From NCBI GenBank assembly GCA_002350465.1, contig DEEW01000119.1, positions 13,767-27,958 of the forward strand: 14,192 nucleotides of DNA. Reading direction: 5' to 3'. This document shows, piece by piece, positions 1 through 7,800 of this stretch. The position numbers and the translations under genes were made by a program. Below the pieces are notes generated by a model, which ran no database searches, was not told the origin of the DNA, and worked only from the letters and a program-made list of their open reading frames with translations. Within the stretch, counting starts at the first letter, position 1; each line of letters opens with the position of its first letter. Source of the DNA: Lachnospiraceae bacterium UBA2868. GTDB taxonomy: Bacteria > Bacillota_A > Clostridia > Lachnospirales > Lachnospiraceae.

Positions 1-1526
1 GAAGCGTTAAGCGACAGCAGGTTTGTCTGTTCGGAAATGGAATTGATCGTATCCGTGATACCTGTGATCTCTTCGATTGATTTTGCGGTTGAACGGATGA
101 TCTCCGTAAGATCCCGCATTGTATCGTTAAGAGTATTAACACTTTCGGTCATGCTTGCCATCTGGTCTCTTCCGGACTGTGATGAATTCATTGTCTCATC
201 ACACAGATTCTTGACATTTATTGCATTTTCCTTGAGGTCTCCAGATGTAGCAGCAAGTTCGGTAGCTCCCTGGGCAATGCTGTCTATTGAATCGTTCATA
301 AGTGACAGGGTGGAGTTGAGGTTCTCGATAAGCTCACCCTGTGTCTGGTTCGAAGAAGACAGTGCGCTTGAAATATCGTAACACTCGCCGGCGCTTGAGT
401 TCATCTGTCCGGAAATGTTAGACATATTTGTAAGCATTGTGCGCATGCCGGAAATATATTCATTGAGCTTTTCGCTAAGTGTTGTAATCTCGTTGTTACC
501 CTCGGGAACGATCGTAACATCGAAGTTACCCTGACTGATGTCTATGATACGGTCTGTTACCTTTGCAACAGGGTTAATATATTTATTGATAACAATGTAA
601 AGCGTTATTGCAAGAAGAAGGAGAAGAACGATAGCAACAATGACAGTAACCCTTATCGTTCCTGCTACCGAGTTGCTTACAAACGAGTACGGAACAGCAC
701 TTACAACGATCCAGGATGTTCCTTCGATATCCGTTGCCGCATACATCATCTTTCCTGTGGATGTTTTAACAGTGGAAACCTTATTGGCATCCGTTGATGC
801 TGAGGTATTAAGTGAAGAAAATACCTGATTAAGTCCCTGCATAATAGGATCAGTGCTTGCATCGACTGTTGTTCCGGTCAGCCCGTCAATACTGCTTACA
901 AGGATATCTTTTGTATCTTTGTTGACGATAAAGAATTTGGCATCGGGTGAGGATGATTTGAATCCTGCCATTCTTTCCTCGACCTTATCAAATGTAATAT
1001 CACTGCTTAAGACTACCTGATCTTTGACAAGAACCGCACATGCGAGACAGGTCTTACCCGTTGAGGCATCAACATAAGGGTCGGAAGTATAGATTTCCCC
1101 GCCTGCAGCTGTTGCTCCTGTGTACCATGCTCTGTCAGTAAATACAAATGTGTCATCGGGAACCCATCCTGATCCGTCAAGGAATTTGCCGGTTGCACCA
1201 TAGGCCATGTAGATATCCTGAGAGTCGGGATCAAGTTCTGTGATCTTCAGCAGCATTGCAAGAGTATCCTCATAGTCAAGTTCGGGAAGGTTTCCCACAA
1301 CATCCGCCGTCTGACCGACTCTCTGCTGGATACTGCTCCACCAGTTGTCAACTTCGCTTGCGTATGAGATGGATTCCTTGGAGAGTATATCTTCGGTAAG
1401 TTCGGTAATCTTATCGGTCTCCATCTTGATGTTGATCCCTGTTACGATTGCCATGATAATGACAACAAAAGCTATGATCTCGGTAAGCAGAACCTTCTTT
1501 AGAGATTTTCTTTTTTGCTCCTTCAA
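1..1526 (-). CDS. Methyl-accepting chemotaxis protein with dCACHE-type sensor, 3' end cut by window
   Basis: This is a transmembrane chemoreceptor that should bind a small ligand outside the cell and control the CheA/CheW kinase inside. From a TTG start (GGAGG site 9 nt upstream; the frame just upstream is closed by TAA), 508 codons are present. Residues 12-31 form TM1, about 35-280 the extracellular sensor, 291-313 TM2 and 314-368 a HAMP domain. The signalling coiled coil follows and ends in QTNLLSLNAS, at the conserved hairpin tip that contacts CheA/CheW, so the return helix lies outside the window. The sensor has R132-A-W134-Y135, part of the dCACHE amino-acid-binding motif, but Phe stands where the motif's first Tyr is expected. 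An amino-acid-like ligand is therefore only possible. The gene is divergent from the peroxidase gene. The chemoreceptor identity is secure; the ligand is not. Confidence 0.93.
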   Translation of the reverse strand, partial: MKEQKRKSLKKVLLTEIIAFVVIIMAIVTGINIKMETDKITELTEDILSKESISYASEVDNWWSSIQQRVGQTADVVGNLPELDYEDTLAMLLKITELDPDSQDIYMAYGATGKFLDGSGWVPDDTFVFTDRAWYTGATAAGGEIYTSDPYVDASTGKTCLACAVLVKDQVVLSSDITFDKVEERMAGFKSSSPDAKFFIVNKDTKDILVSSIDGLTGTTVDASTDPIMQGLNQVFSSLNTSASTDANKVSTVKTSTGKMMYAATDIEGTSWIVVSAVPYSFVSNSVAGTIRVTVIVAIVLLLLLAITLYIVINKYINPVAKVTDRIIDISQGNFDVTIVPEGNNEITTLSEKLNEYISGMRTMLTNMSNISGQMNSSAGECYDISSALSSSNQTQGELIENLNSTLSLMNDSIDSIAQGATELAATSGDLKENAINVKNLCDETMNSSQSGRDQMASMTESVNTLNDTMRDLTEIIRSTAKSIEEITGITDTINSISEQTNLLSLNA

Positions 1527-1568
1527 TTTACAACGCCTCCGTTCCATTTATCAAAAAATCCGCGTTAC

Positions 1569-1596
1569 ATTATATCAGAAAAATGACATTATTCAA
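1569..1596 (-). promoter_or_regulatory. Sigma-A-type promoter for the chemoreceptor gene
   Basis: On the minus strand TTGAAT (1591-1596) is followed after 16 nt by TATAAT (1569-1574), with TG just upstream giving an extended -10 (TGATATAAT). The start codon lies about 40 nt downstream. No sigma-28-like flagellar promoter is apparent, although chemotaxis genes often use one. Confidence 0.6.
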
Positions 1597-1618
1597 AGGG
1601 ATTGACAGGAAATCCCTT
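1596..1618. promoter_or_regulatory. Operator-like perfect dyad between divergent promoters
   Basis: AAGGGATT, 7 nt, then AATCCCTT: an 8-bp perfect inverted repeat spanning 23 bp. It covers the peroxidase -35 (1602-1607) and touches the chemoreceptor -35 (1591-1596). It lies upstream of both predicted transcription starts, so it would act as DNA, not as an RNA hairpin. It does not match the PerR box pattern. The regulator is unknown. Confidence 0.5.
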
Positions 1619-1630
1619 ATATAATATAAT
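1602..1630 (+). promoter_or_regulatory. Consensus sigma-A promoter for the glutathione peroxidase gene
   Basis: TTGACA (1602-1607), 17-bp spacer, TATAAT (1625-1630): both hexamers and the spacing are perfect consensus. The predicted start near 1637 leaves a leader of about 60 nt before the ATG at 1698. A second overlapping TATAAT (1620-1625) has a 12-bp spacer and is not expected to work with this -35. Confidence 0.8.
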
Positions 1631-1634
1631 GATT

Positions 1635-1662
1635 GCGCACAAGCAAATAGCGCACAAGCAAA
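1635..1662 (+). repeat. 13-bp tandem direct repeat in the peroxidase leader
   Basis: GCGCACAAGCAAA occurs at 1635-1647 and again at 1650-1662, with a 15-bp period. It begins right at the predicted transcription start and runs into the 5' leader. It could be a protein-binding site or a simple slippage duplication. Confidence 0.7.
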
Positions 1663-1697
1663 GTAACAATATAAGCATTCAAAAAGGAGGAAAAGTT

Positions 1698-2243
1698 ATG
1701 GCTACAGTTTATGATTTTACGGTTAAGGCAAGAGGAGGAGAAGAAGTAAGCCTGAAGGATTATGAAGGCAAGGTTCTTCTTATAGTCAATACCGCAACAG
1801 GATGCGGATTCACACCTCATTACGAGCCCCTGGAGGCTATGTACAAGGATCTGAAGGATAAAGGTTTTGAAATTCTTGATTTTCCCTGCAACCAGTTTGC
1901 CAATCAGGCGCCCGGGGATGAGAACGAGATCCACGAGTTCTGCACAATGAAATACGGCACGGATTTTCCGCAGTTTGCAAAACTGGAAGTCAACGGCGAG
2001 GGAGCTGATCCACTCTTTGTATATCTCGCTACAGAGAAACCTTTTGAGGGCTTCGGCAAGGGTCTTAAGGTCAAAGCACTGGAGAAGTTTACTAACATGA
2101 ATAACAAGGCTTTCGGCGACAAAGCATATATCAAATGGAACTTTACAAAATTCCTTGTTGACAGGGAAGGCAAGGTTGTTGCAAGATTTGAGCCGACGGA
2201 AGATATGGATAAGGTACGGGCTGCAGTAGAGAATATCCTGTAA
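1698..2243 (+). CDS. Glutathione peroxidase family protein (Cys type, probably thioredoxin-dependent)
   Basis: This is a 181-residue cytoplasmic thiol peroxidase that reduces hydrogen peroxide or lipid hydroperoxides. The ATG at 1698 has AGGAGG at 1685-1690; the open frame reaches further upstream but only through promoter sequence, so this start is preferred. The family's conserved tetrad is visible: peroxidatic Cys36 (NTATGCGF, Cys instead of selenocysteine), Gln70 (FANQAPG), Trp147 and Asn148 (KWNF). Cys64 lies in the family motif FPCNQF. Cys82 (EFCTMKYGTDFP) matches the resolving Cys of bacterial and plant Cys-type enzymes, which are recycled by thioredoxin, not glutathione. It has its own strong promoter and is followed after 73 nt by a metal exporter gene. 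The family is secure; the reductant is inferred. Confidence 0.95.
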   Translation: MATVYDFTVKARGGEEVSLKDYEGKVLLIVNTATGCGFTPHYEPLEAMYKDLKDKGFEILDFPCNQFANQAPGDENEIHEFCTMKYGTDFPQFAKLEVNGEGADPLFVYLATEKPFEGFGKGLKVKALEKFTNMNNKAFGDKAYIKWNFTKFLVDREGKVVARFEPTEDMDKVRAAVENIL

Positions 2244-2316
2244 TCGGCAAACTCTCAAAATCCGTTAATATATGAGCTGACGGTTTGGCGCTCAAAAAGA
2301 TTGAGGAAGTAAGCAA

Positions 2317-3438
2317 ATGATTGATAATGGACAAAGAGACAAAGTTATAGTAAGGACGAGCATAATGGGTATCGCGGCAAATGTATTCCTGGCGGCGTTT
2401 AAGGCCGTTATAGGTATGAGTGCCAATTCCATCGCGATCGTGATGGATGCCGTTAATAATCTGTCGGATGCCGCGGCATCTGTCATAACGATCGTGGGGA
2501 CAAAGCTTGCGGGAAAGGATGCCGACAGAAAGCATCCCTTCGGTTACGGAAGGATCGAGTATCTAAGTGCCATGATAATATCCATACTTGTCCTGTACGC
2601 GGGAATCACTGCTTTTACCGAATCGGTAAAGAAGATAATAAACCCCGAGACGCCGGAGTATTCGATCGTAAGCCTTGTGATAGTTGCTGTTGCGGTAGTA
2701 GTTAAGATCGTGCTTGGAAGGTACGTTAAGTCTGTGGGGGTAAGAGTCAATTCAGACTCACTTGTCAATTCCGGTGAGGATGCGACCCTTGATTCGGTAG
2801 TCAGTGCTTCGACACTGGCAGCAGCGGTTATATTCCTGCTCTTTAAAATATCTCTTGAAGCGTGGCTCGGCGCCGTCATCGCCATAATAATAATCAAATC
2901 CGGCTTTGACATGCTTAAAGAGACGCTGTCCAAAATCCTCGGTGAAAGGGTTGACGCAGAACTTGCTAGGCAGATAAAAGCCACAATAAATGATTTTCCC
3001 GATGTATCGGGGACCTACGATCTGATAATGCATAATTACGGCCCCGATGCATATAACGGGTCGGTACACATCGAGGTTCCGGACACCCTGTCGGCGGACG
3101 ATCTTGACAAGATGCTGCGCAAGATTCAGGTAGAGGTATATAAAAAGCATAACGTTATACTTACAGCAATAGGCGTTTATTCGTACAACACGAGAGATGA
3201 GGAGGCCGTTGCGGCGAGGAAGAAGGTCGCCGATCTGGTAACATCCGATCCCGATATACTGCAGATGCACGGGTTCTATATGGACAAGGCTGAGAAAACA
3301 ATACGTTTTGATGTGGTCGTAAGTTTTGATGCAAAAGACAGAAGCGTGGTGTATAATAACATAGTTGCAAAGGTACAGAAGGAATATCCCGATTACACTT
3401 TGCAGATAGCGATGGACACTGATTTTAGTGAGGCATAA
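2317..3438 (+). CDS. Cation diffusion facilitator family transporter, probable Mn(II) exporter
   Basis: This is a 373-residue membrane protein that should expel a divalent metal ion in exchange for protons. GAGGAAG lies 7 nt before the ATG. Hydrophobic segments fall near residues 15-60, 83-105, 115-135 and 162-200, followed by a cytoplasmic C-terminal domain from about 210. Family signatures are KHPFGYGRIE (72-81) and the metal-site helices. The TM2 pair is N47-xxx-D51 (NNLSD) and the TM5 pair is D155-xxx-D159 (DATLD). Zinc members usually have HxxxD at both places; an Asn-Asp/Asp-Asp set is the pattern I associate with manganese members such as MntE. Mn(II) export is thus inferred. It is longer than the usual 300 residues because of an extended C-terminal part. 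The SGNH hydrolase gene begins 5 nt after its stop. Confidence 0.93.
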   Translation: MIDNGQRDKVIVRTSIMGIAANVFLAAFKAVIGMSANSIAIVMDAVNNLSDAAASVITIVGTKLAGKDADRKHPFGYGRIEYLSAMIISILVLYAGITAFTESVKKIINPETPEYSIVSLVIVAVAVVVKIVLGRYVKSVGVRVNSDSLVNSGEDATLDSVVSASTLAAAVIFLLFKISLEAWLGAVIAIIIIKSGFDMLKETLSKILGERVDAELARQIKATINDFPDVSGTYDLIMHNYGPDAYNGSVHIEVPDTLSADDLDKMLRKIQVEVYKKHNVILTAIGVYSYNTRDEEAVAARKKVADLVTSDPDILQMHGFYMDKAEKTIRFDVVVSFDAKDRSVVYNNIVAKVQKEYPDYTLQIAMDTDFSEA

Positions 3439-3443
3439 CTACC

Positions 3444-4097
3444 ATGAAGAAAATCATTTGCTTCGGAGATTCGAACACATACGGATATAACCCTGCCACG
3501 GGAGGAAGGTTTGACGAGAATACCCGCTGGCCCAAAGTTCTGCAAAAGCTTCTCGGAGAGGACTACGAAATATTTGAGGAAGGTCAGAACGGCAGGAATA
3601 TTTCGGATCCCGACCCGTGGGAAGGCGGAACGAAGTGCGGAATGGATTATGTGCTTCCGATGATAGAGACAAGGCACCCTGCGGATCTTCTGATAATAAT
3701 GCTTGGAACCAATGATCTCAAGCTTAAGTTTCATCTGCCGCCGGCGGATATAGCAGGAAGTCTTCAGCTTATGCTCTCAAAGATCAAGGCATATTGCCGC
3801 GATTACATTAACTGCCCGGATATGAAGATACTTATCGTATCTCCCCTTGCCCTATCGGAGCCCTTTGAGGAATCGTATTTCGCTCCTTTTTTCGGCGGAA
3901 GCGATGTGGTGGCAAGGTCGAAGGAACTTCCGAAGTGGTATGAACTTGTTGCCGATCAGTACGGTTGCTACTTCTTAAACGCAACCGAGAAAATAAGCGC
4001 AGGCTCCGTAGACCATCTTCATCTTGATGAGGCAGGGCATCAGGCAATGGCTGAGCTTATGAGAGATAAGATTAACGAGATATTTAATGAGGGTTAG
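3444..4097 (+). CDS. SGNH/GDSL-family hydrolase, cytoplasmic
   Basis: This is a 217-residue serine esterase or lipase-like hydrolase with no signal peptide or membrane segment. The catalytic blocks are in order: Ser10 in FGDSNTYG (block I), Gly50 in GQNGRN (block II, oxyanion hole), Asn90 in GTND (block III), and Asp190/His193 in DHLHLD (block V). The look is close to arylesterase-type members that deacetylate or hydrolyse small esters; the substrate cannot be told from sequence. The start is the first ATG after the transporter gene, a 5-nt gap that implies co-transcription and perhaps translational coupling; a GAGG lies inside the end of the preceding gene. The family call is firm. Confidence 0.93.
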   Translation: MKKIICFGDSNTYGYNPATGGRFDENTRWPKVLQKLLGEDYEIFEEGQNGRNISDPDPWEGGTKCGMDYVLPMIETRHPADLLIIMLGTNDLKLKFHLPPADIAGSLQLMLSKIKAYCRDYINCPDMKILIVSPLALSEPFEESYFAPFFGGSDVVARSKELPKWYELVADQYGCYFLNATEKISAGSVDHLHLDEAGHQAMAELMRDKINEIFNEG

Positions 4098-4114
4098 ATT
4101 CCGTAGAGTCTTTG

Positions 4115-5251
4115 ATGGGTATGGAAAAGGGGCATTCGGAAACAAGAGAGAGAAATATGTGGATTGCTATATTTGGATTTTCCATACTTGCCGGAATAGC
4201 CGCTGCATTGTATCTGGCAGGTAAGATCGAAAAAACAGGAATATTTTCATTCATCAACAATGCGGCAGTACGTAAAGTATCTGCCGTACTTTCTGTTGTG
4301 ATAGTCGGCATTATACTGTGGAAGACTCTCAATATGACCAATACGATAGTAGTAGCGGTTCATGTTGCGGTATTTATGCTGCTCGGTGACCTTATAGGAC
4401 TGATTATACGAAAGAGATTCGGTTCCGGCGTCAGTCCCCGAATCGTTGACCTGTGCGCCATAAGCGCATGCATTGTTTATCTGATTATCGGATGGATACT
4501 CATGCATGGCATGTGGGAGACAGACTACAGTGTATCTACGGATAAGAACATTGGACAGCTGCGTATTGCACAGATTGCGGATTCACATATAGGTGCGGGA
4601 TTTGACGGAAAAGGCTTTGCAAAGAGGCTTGCAAAGATTCAGGAGACTGATCCCGATATTCTTGTCATCACGGGTGATTTTGTCGATGATGATTCAATGA
4701 AGCAGGATATGCTTGACGCATGTGAAGCGCTCTCGAATTTCAAGACAAAATACGGTGTATATTACTGCCTCGGGAACCATGATATGGGTTATTATGACAG
4801 TTCACACAGAGGTTATACCGGTGATGAACTTATAGCTGAGCTTGAAAAAGCCGGTGTTGTCGTTTTGAGGGATGAAGCGGTTCTTGTTGATGACAGATTC
4901 TATGTTATCGGAAGGCTCGATGCCGATTACGGCAGAGCTTCAAGACTTGATACATCAGAGCTGATAAAGGACCTAGACAAGGATAAATACATGATTGTTC
5001 TTGACCACCAGCCTACCGATTATGACGGGGAAGCTGCAGCGGGCGTTGACCTTGTACTTTCGGGTCACACTCACGGTGGACAGTTATGGCCACTTGAATA
5101 CATACAGCCGATTGTATCCAAAAACAACAATGTACGCGGATACGAGAGGAGAGACTCGACCGATTTTATCGTTACCGACGGAATCTCCGACTGGGCTGTA
5201 AAGTTCAAAACAGGATGCAAATCCGAGTTCAATATAATTGATATTAATTAG
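4115..5251 (+). CDS. Membrane-anchored metallophosphoesterase (YkuE/YaeI-like)
   Basis: This protein of about 378 residues has four predicted N-terminal membrane segments (near residues 15-35, 54-71, 77-99 and 110-132) and then a calcineurin-like phosphoesterase domain. The binuclear metal-site motifs are complete: D156 and H158 (ADSHIG), D188 (GDFVDDD), N221/H222 (LGNHD), H298 (LDHQP), and H318/H320 (SGHTHGGQ). Relatives of this layout include YkuE- and YaeI-type enzymes, so a lipid or cell-envelope phosphate ester is a reasonable but unproved substrate. The start is uncertain: TTG 4112, ATG 4115, ATG 4121 and ATG 4157 are in frame, none with a strong ribosome site; 4157 has only a purine run before it. 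It is the last gene of the plus-strand row, 17 nt after the hydrolase gene, and it converges on ecfT across the 28-bp repeat. Confidence 0.9.
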   Translation: MGMEKGHSETRERNMWIAIFGFSILAGIAAALYLAGKIEKTGIFSFINNAAVRKVSAVLSVVIVGIILWKTLNMTNTIVVAVHVAVFMLLGDLIGLIIRKRFGSGVSPRIVDLCAISACIVYLIIGWILMHGMWETDYSVSTDKNIGQLRIAQIADSHIGAGFDGKGFAKRLAKIQETDPDILVITGDFVDDDSMKQDMLDACEALSNFKTKYGVYYCLGNHDMGYYDSSHRGYTGDELIAELEKAGVVVLRDEAVLVDDRFYVIGRLDADYGRASRLDTSELIKDLDKDKYMIVLDHQPTDYDGEAAAGVDLVLSGHTHGGQLWPLEYIQPIVSKNNNVRGYERRDSTDFIVTDGISDWAVKFKTGCKSEFNIIDIN

Positions 5252-5252
5252 T

Positions 5253-5280
5253 TGACAAAGGGGACGGTTCTTTTTGTCAC
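5253..5280 (-). repeat. 28-bp REP-like repeat, copy 1, between convergent genes
   Basis: Read on the minus strand, this 28-bp element has the core AGAACCGTCCCCT and matches copy 2 (8460-8487, plus strand) at 25 of 28 positions. This copy has inverted ends (TGACAAA and TTTGTCA). It starts 1 nt after the phosphoesterase stop (5249-5251) and contains the ecfT stop codon (5277-5279). The core resembles a short repeat that I recall from many Firmicutes genomes; this is memory, not a search. It may also help end transcription from both sides, though it has no long U tract. Confidence 0.8.
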
Positions 5281-6107
5281 CTGAACGGATTATAGAACCT
5301 TGAGCCGCCTCTGAATGTGAATATAAGGGCGGCGGCACAGAATATGGCAGCGAAAGCGATTACAGCGTAGTCGGCGGCGCGAAGAGACTTACCCCGGTAC
5401 CATGTCCTCTTTTTGTTCTTGCCAAAACCGCGCAGCTCCATTGCACAGCTTACCACATCGATTCTGTTCATGCTTGTAAATACAAGCGGGAAGAGGATCG
5501 GGGTGGTATTTTTTATTCTTGATAAGAGCCCTGCTTTTTTGGACAACTCTATTCCGCGTGCCGCTTCGGCATTTTTGATTTTAACATAGTCATCCTGAAC
5601 ATCCGGGATGTAACGCAAAGCTATGGCAATTGAATACGCAACATAGTAACTGATACCGACCCGGTTGAGGGAAGCGGCAAATTCGCTGGGGTCCGTGGAT
5701 ACGATGAACATAAATACGGAGGGTACGACGGTCATGTATTTGAGTATGATGTTAGCCTCATAGAACAGCTGCTCTTTGGTAAAATAGTAGTTGCCGAACA
5801 GGTGACCGATCACGGTCTTGCTTCCGTATATCTCGCATCCCTGATAGGGAGAAAAGAAGAATATGGCAATCACGTTTATTATAAGGAACAGCATGATAAA
5901 CTTAAAAACGGTTCCTACCTGACGCCATTCGGTCTTCGACGCGCGAAGTATAGCAATGCTTAAAATGAGCATTACAACAAGAACCCGTGTATCGTAACTG
6001 ATCATGCTTGTTACCGACCATGCAAGGAAGAAGATCAGCTTCGTAACACCGGACAGTTCGTGTATCCATGTTTCTTTTTTTTCATACGAAAGAACTCTGC
6101 CTGCCAT
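5277..6107 (-). CDS. ecfT: ECF transporter transmembrane component EcfT
   Basis: This is a 276-residue integral membrane protein that couples the ATPase to the substrate-binding S component of an energy-coupling-factor vitamin or metal importer. The start at 6107 is chosen because AAGGAG lies a few nt before it; it overlaps the end of the ATPase gene by 26 nt. Hydrophobic segments cover about 22-55, 66-86, 122-137, 152-167 and 246-265. The two short coupling motifs expected in the cytoplasmic part are present: A183-R-G185 (EAARGIE) and the R226-G227 motif (AMELRGFG), the helices that bind the ATPase. The stop codon lies inside repeat copy 1, so the last residues abut foreign-looking sequence. 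The identity is strong from motifs and from its ECF neighbours. Confidence 0.92.
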   Translation of the reverse strand: MAGRVLSYEKKETWIHELSGVTKLIFFLAWSVTSMISYDTRVLVVMLILSIAILRASKTEWRQVGTVFKFIMLFLIINVIAIFFFSPYQGCEIYGSKTVIGHLFGNYYFTKEQLFYEANIILKYMTVVPSVFMFIVSTDPSEFAASLNRVGISYYVAYSIAIALRYIPDVQDDYVKIKNAEAARGIELSKKAGLLSRIKNTTPILFPLVFTSMNRIDVVSCAMELRGFGKNKKRTWYRGKSLRAADYAVIAFAAIFCAAALIFTFRGGSRFYNPFR

Positions 6108-7800
6108 CCTTAAGGCTCCTTTCGTAGTGTATGAATCTGTTACAAAGCCCCGGTGCGTCATCAATTCCCATTTTCGATGCAAGATCGTAGAGAGAAGTAC
6201 GCTTTAGGAATGCCCGCTCTGTGATTTCATCGTTTGTAAGTATATTTGCCGGAGTATCGTCGGCGATAAGTCTCCCGTCCGTAATAACTACGGCCCGGTT
6301 TGTATATTCAAGCATAAGATGCATGTCGTGAGTGATCATTGCGATGGCCTTGCCTGACTCTTCGTTAAGTTTCTTCAGGAATTCCATTATCTCCGTGTAG
6401 TGCCGCAGATCCTGTCCGGCCGTGGGCTCATCGAGAATGATAAGCTCCGGGTCCATGACAAGTATCGAAGCGATGGTGACACGCTTTTTCTGACCGAAGG
6501 AGAGAGCGGATATGGGCCAGTTTCTCATCTCATACAGTCCGCATATACGAAGGGTGTCAGCGACGCGCCGCTTTATTTCATCCTCGGGCACGGATCTGAC
6601 AACAAGCCCTAATGCCACTTCGTCGAAAATCATAGGCTTGCTTATCATCTGGTTGGGATTTTGCATAACATATCCGATATGCTCACCACGCTCTTTAATT
6701 GAAAGTGCGGTGATGTCTTCATTGCCCAGCAGTATCGTTCCGCTGTCCTGAATATTGAATCCGCAAATAAGACCTGCGAGAGTTGATTTTCCGGCACCGT
6801 TCTTGCCGACTATGCTCATCATCTCGCCTTTGTGTATATCGAATGAAACATCCGAGAGAACAGGATGTGTTTTGTCATAGGAAAATCCCACATCCCTTAT
6901 CGAAAGAATAACGTCACCGGGAATCTTAGGTTCAGGGAGGGGTACAGATTGCATCCATTCCAGAAAATTCTGCCTGTAAGGAGAAATATCCATCGTTTCG
7001 ATGTGTTGCGGCTTTGATCCGGGTATGATCTGACAGCCTGCATGTCGCAGCGCTTCCACATACAGAGGATACCGGATTCCTGCCTCTTCAAGCAGATCCG
7101 TGGACAGAAAATCATCCGGCCGCATATCCGCGACGATCATTCCGTCATTAATCAGGATTATTCTGTCGACATCGCGAAAAAGTGCATCTTCAAGCCTGTG
7201 CTCGATTATGATAACCGTTGCATTCGAATTCTTTTGAATATCATCTATCAGAGCGATGGCGCTTTTTCCGGTTTTGGGATCAAGATTTGCAAGAGGCTCG
7301 TCAAAGAGATAAACCTGAACGTCATCGACCATAACACCGGCCATAGAGACACGCTGCTTTTGTCCGCCCGATAACTCCTTGGGTGAATGGTCGAGAAGGT
7401 CGTCTATGAATACAGCCCGTGAAACTTCATCGACCTTCTGCTTCATGTTGGTCTCTTCCACACAATCGTTTTCAAGTGCAAAAGCAACATCCTCTGCAAC
7501 GGTCAGTCCTACGAACTGTCCGTCGGTGTCCTGCATGACCGTTCCCACGATTTTTGACAGGCCGAAAATACCAAGCTTTTGCGGATCTTTGCCATCAATC
7601 GAATAGGAGCCTGTGATTTCTCCCGGGTACATAAAAGGCACCAGCCCATTGATACAATGGGCCAGTGTCGATTTACCGCATCCGGAAGGTCCCACGATCA
7701 GAACCTTTTCACCGGATTCGATTGAAAGATTGATATTCTTAAGTGTAGGCTCTGCCTGAGCCCTGTACTTAAAGGAAAAATCCTTAAATTCTATGAGCAT
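6082..7800 (-). CDS. ECF transporter ATPase, two ABC domains in one chain
   Basis: This 572-residue cytoplasmic protein carries both ATP-binding subunits of the ECF module, which are separate EcfA1 and EcfA2 in many Firmicutes. Domain 1: Walker A GPSGCGKST (37-45), Q90, signature LSGGQ (143-147), Walker B ending FDEP, H201. Domain 2: Walker A GKNGAGKST (332-340), Q380, signature LSFGQ (433-437), Walker B LIILDEP, H491. The second signature has Phe for the usual first Gly, so the two ATP sites are not equal; fused YkoD-type proteins show similar change. A linker of about 60 residues (235-295) joins the halves. Its ATG overlaps the S-component stop (ATGA) and its 3' end overlaps ecfT, so all three are translationally coupled. 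Confidence 0.94.
   Translation of the reverse strand: MLIEFKDFSFKYRAQAEPTLKNINLSIESGEKVLIVGPSGCGKSTLAHCINGLVPFMYPGEITGSYSIDGKDPQKLGIFGLSKIVGTVMQDTDGQFVGLTVAEDVAFALENDCVEETNMKQKVDEVSRAVFIDDLLDHSPKELSGGQKQRVSMAGVMVDDVQVYLFDEPLANLDPKTGKSAIALIDDIQKNSNATVIIIEHRLEDALFRDVDRIILINDGMIVADMRPDDFLSTDLLEEAGIRYPLYVEALRHAGCQIIPGSKPQHIETMDISPYRQNFLEWMQSVPLPEPKIPGDVILSIRDVGFSYDKTHPVLSDVSFDIHKGEMMSIVGKNGAGKSTLAGLICGFNIQDSGTILLGNEDITALSIKERGEHIGYVMQNPNQMISKPMIFDEVALGLVVRSVPEDEIKRRVADTLRICGLYEMRNWPISALSFGQKKRVTIASILVMDPELIILDEPTAGQDLRHYTEIMEFLKKLNEESGKAIAMITHDMHLMLEYTNRAVVITDGRLIADDTPANILTNDEITERAFLKRTSLYDLASKMGIDDAPGLCNRFIHYERSLKDGRQSSFV

Noticed and set aside
1617..2258. Long open frame of 213 codons antisense to the glutathione peroxidase gene
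   Set aside because: It lies wholly over a gene with conserved catalytic motifs, covers that gene's promoter and has no recognisable domain.
2244..2316. Terminator or promoter between the peroxidase and transporter genes
   Set aside because: Only short dyads (CCGT/ACGG and TGAGC/GCTCA) without a U tract and no convincing -35/-10 pair; whether the two genes share a transcript is open.
2758..3270. Open frame antisense to the cation diffusion facilitator gene
   Set aside because: A shadow of the real gene; composition is unlike a protein (many Tyr, Cys and Arg) and no ribosome site fits.
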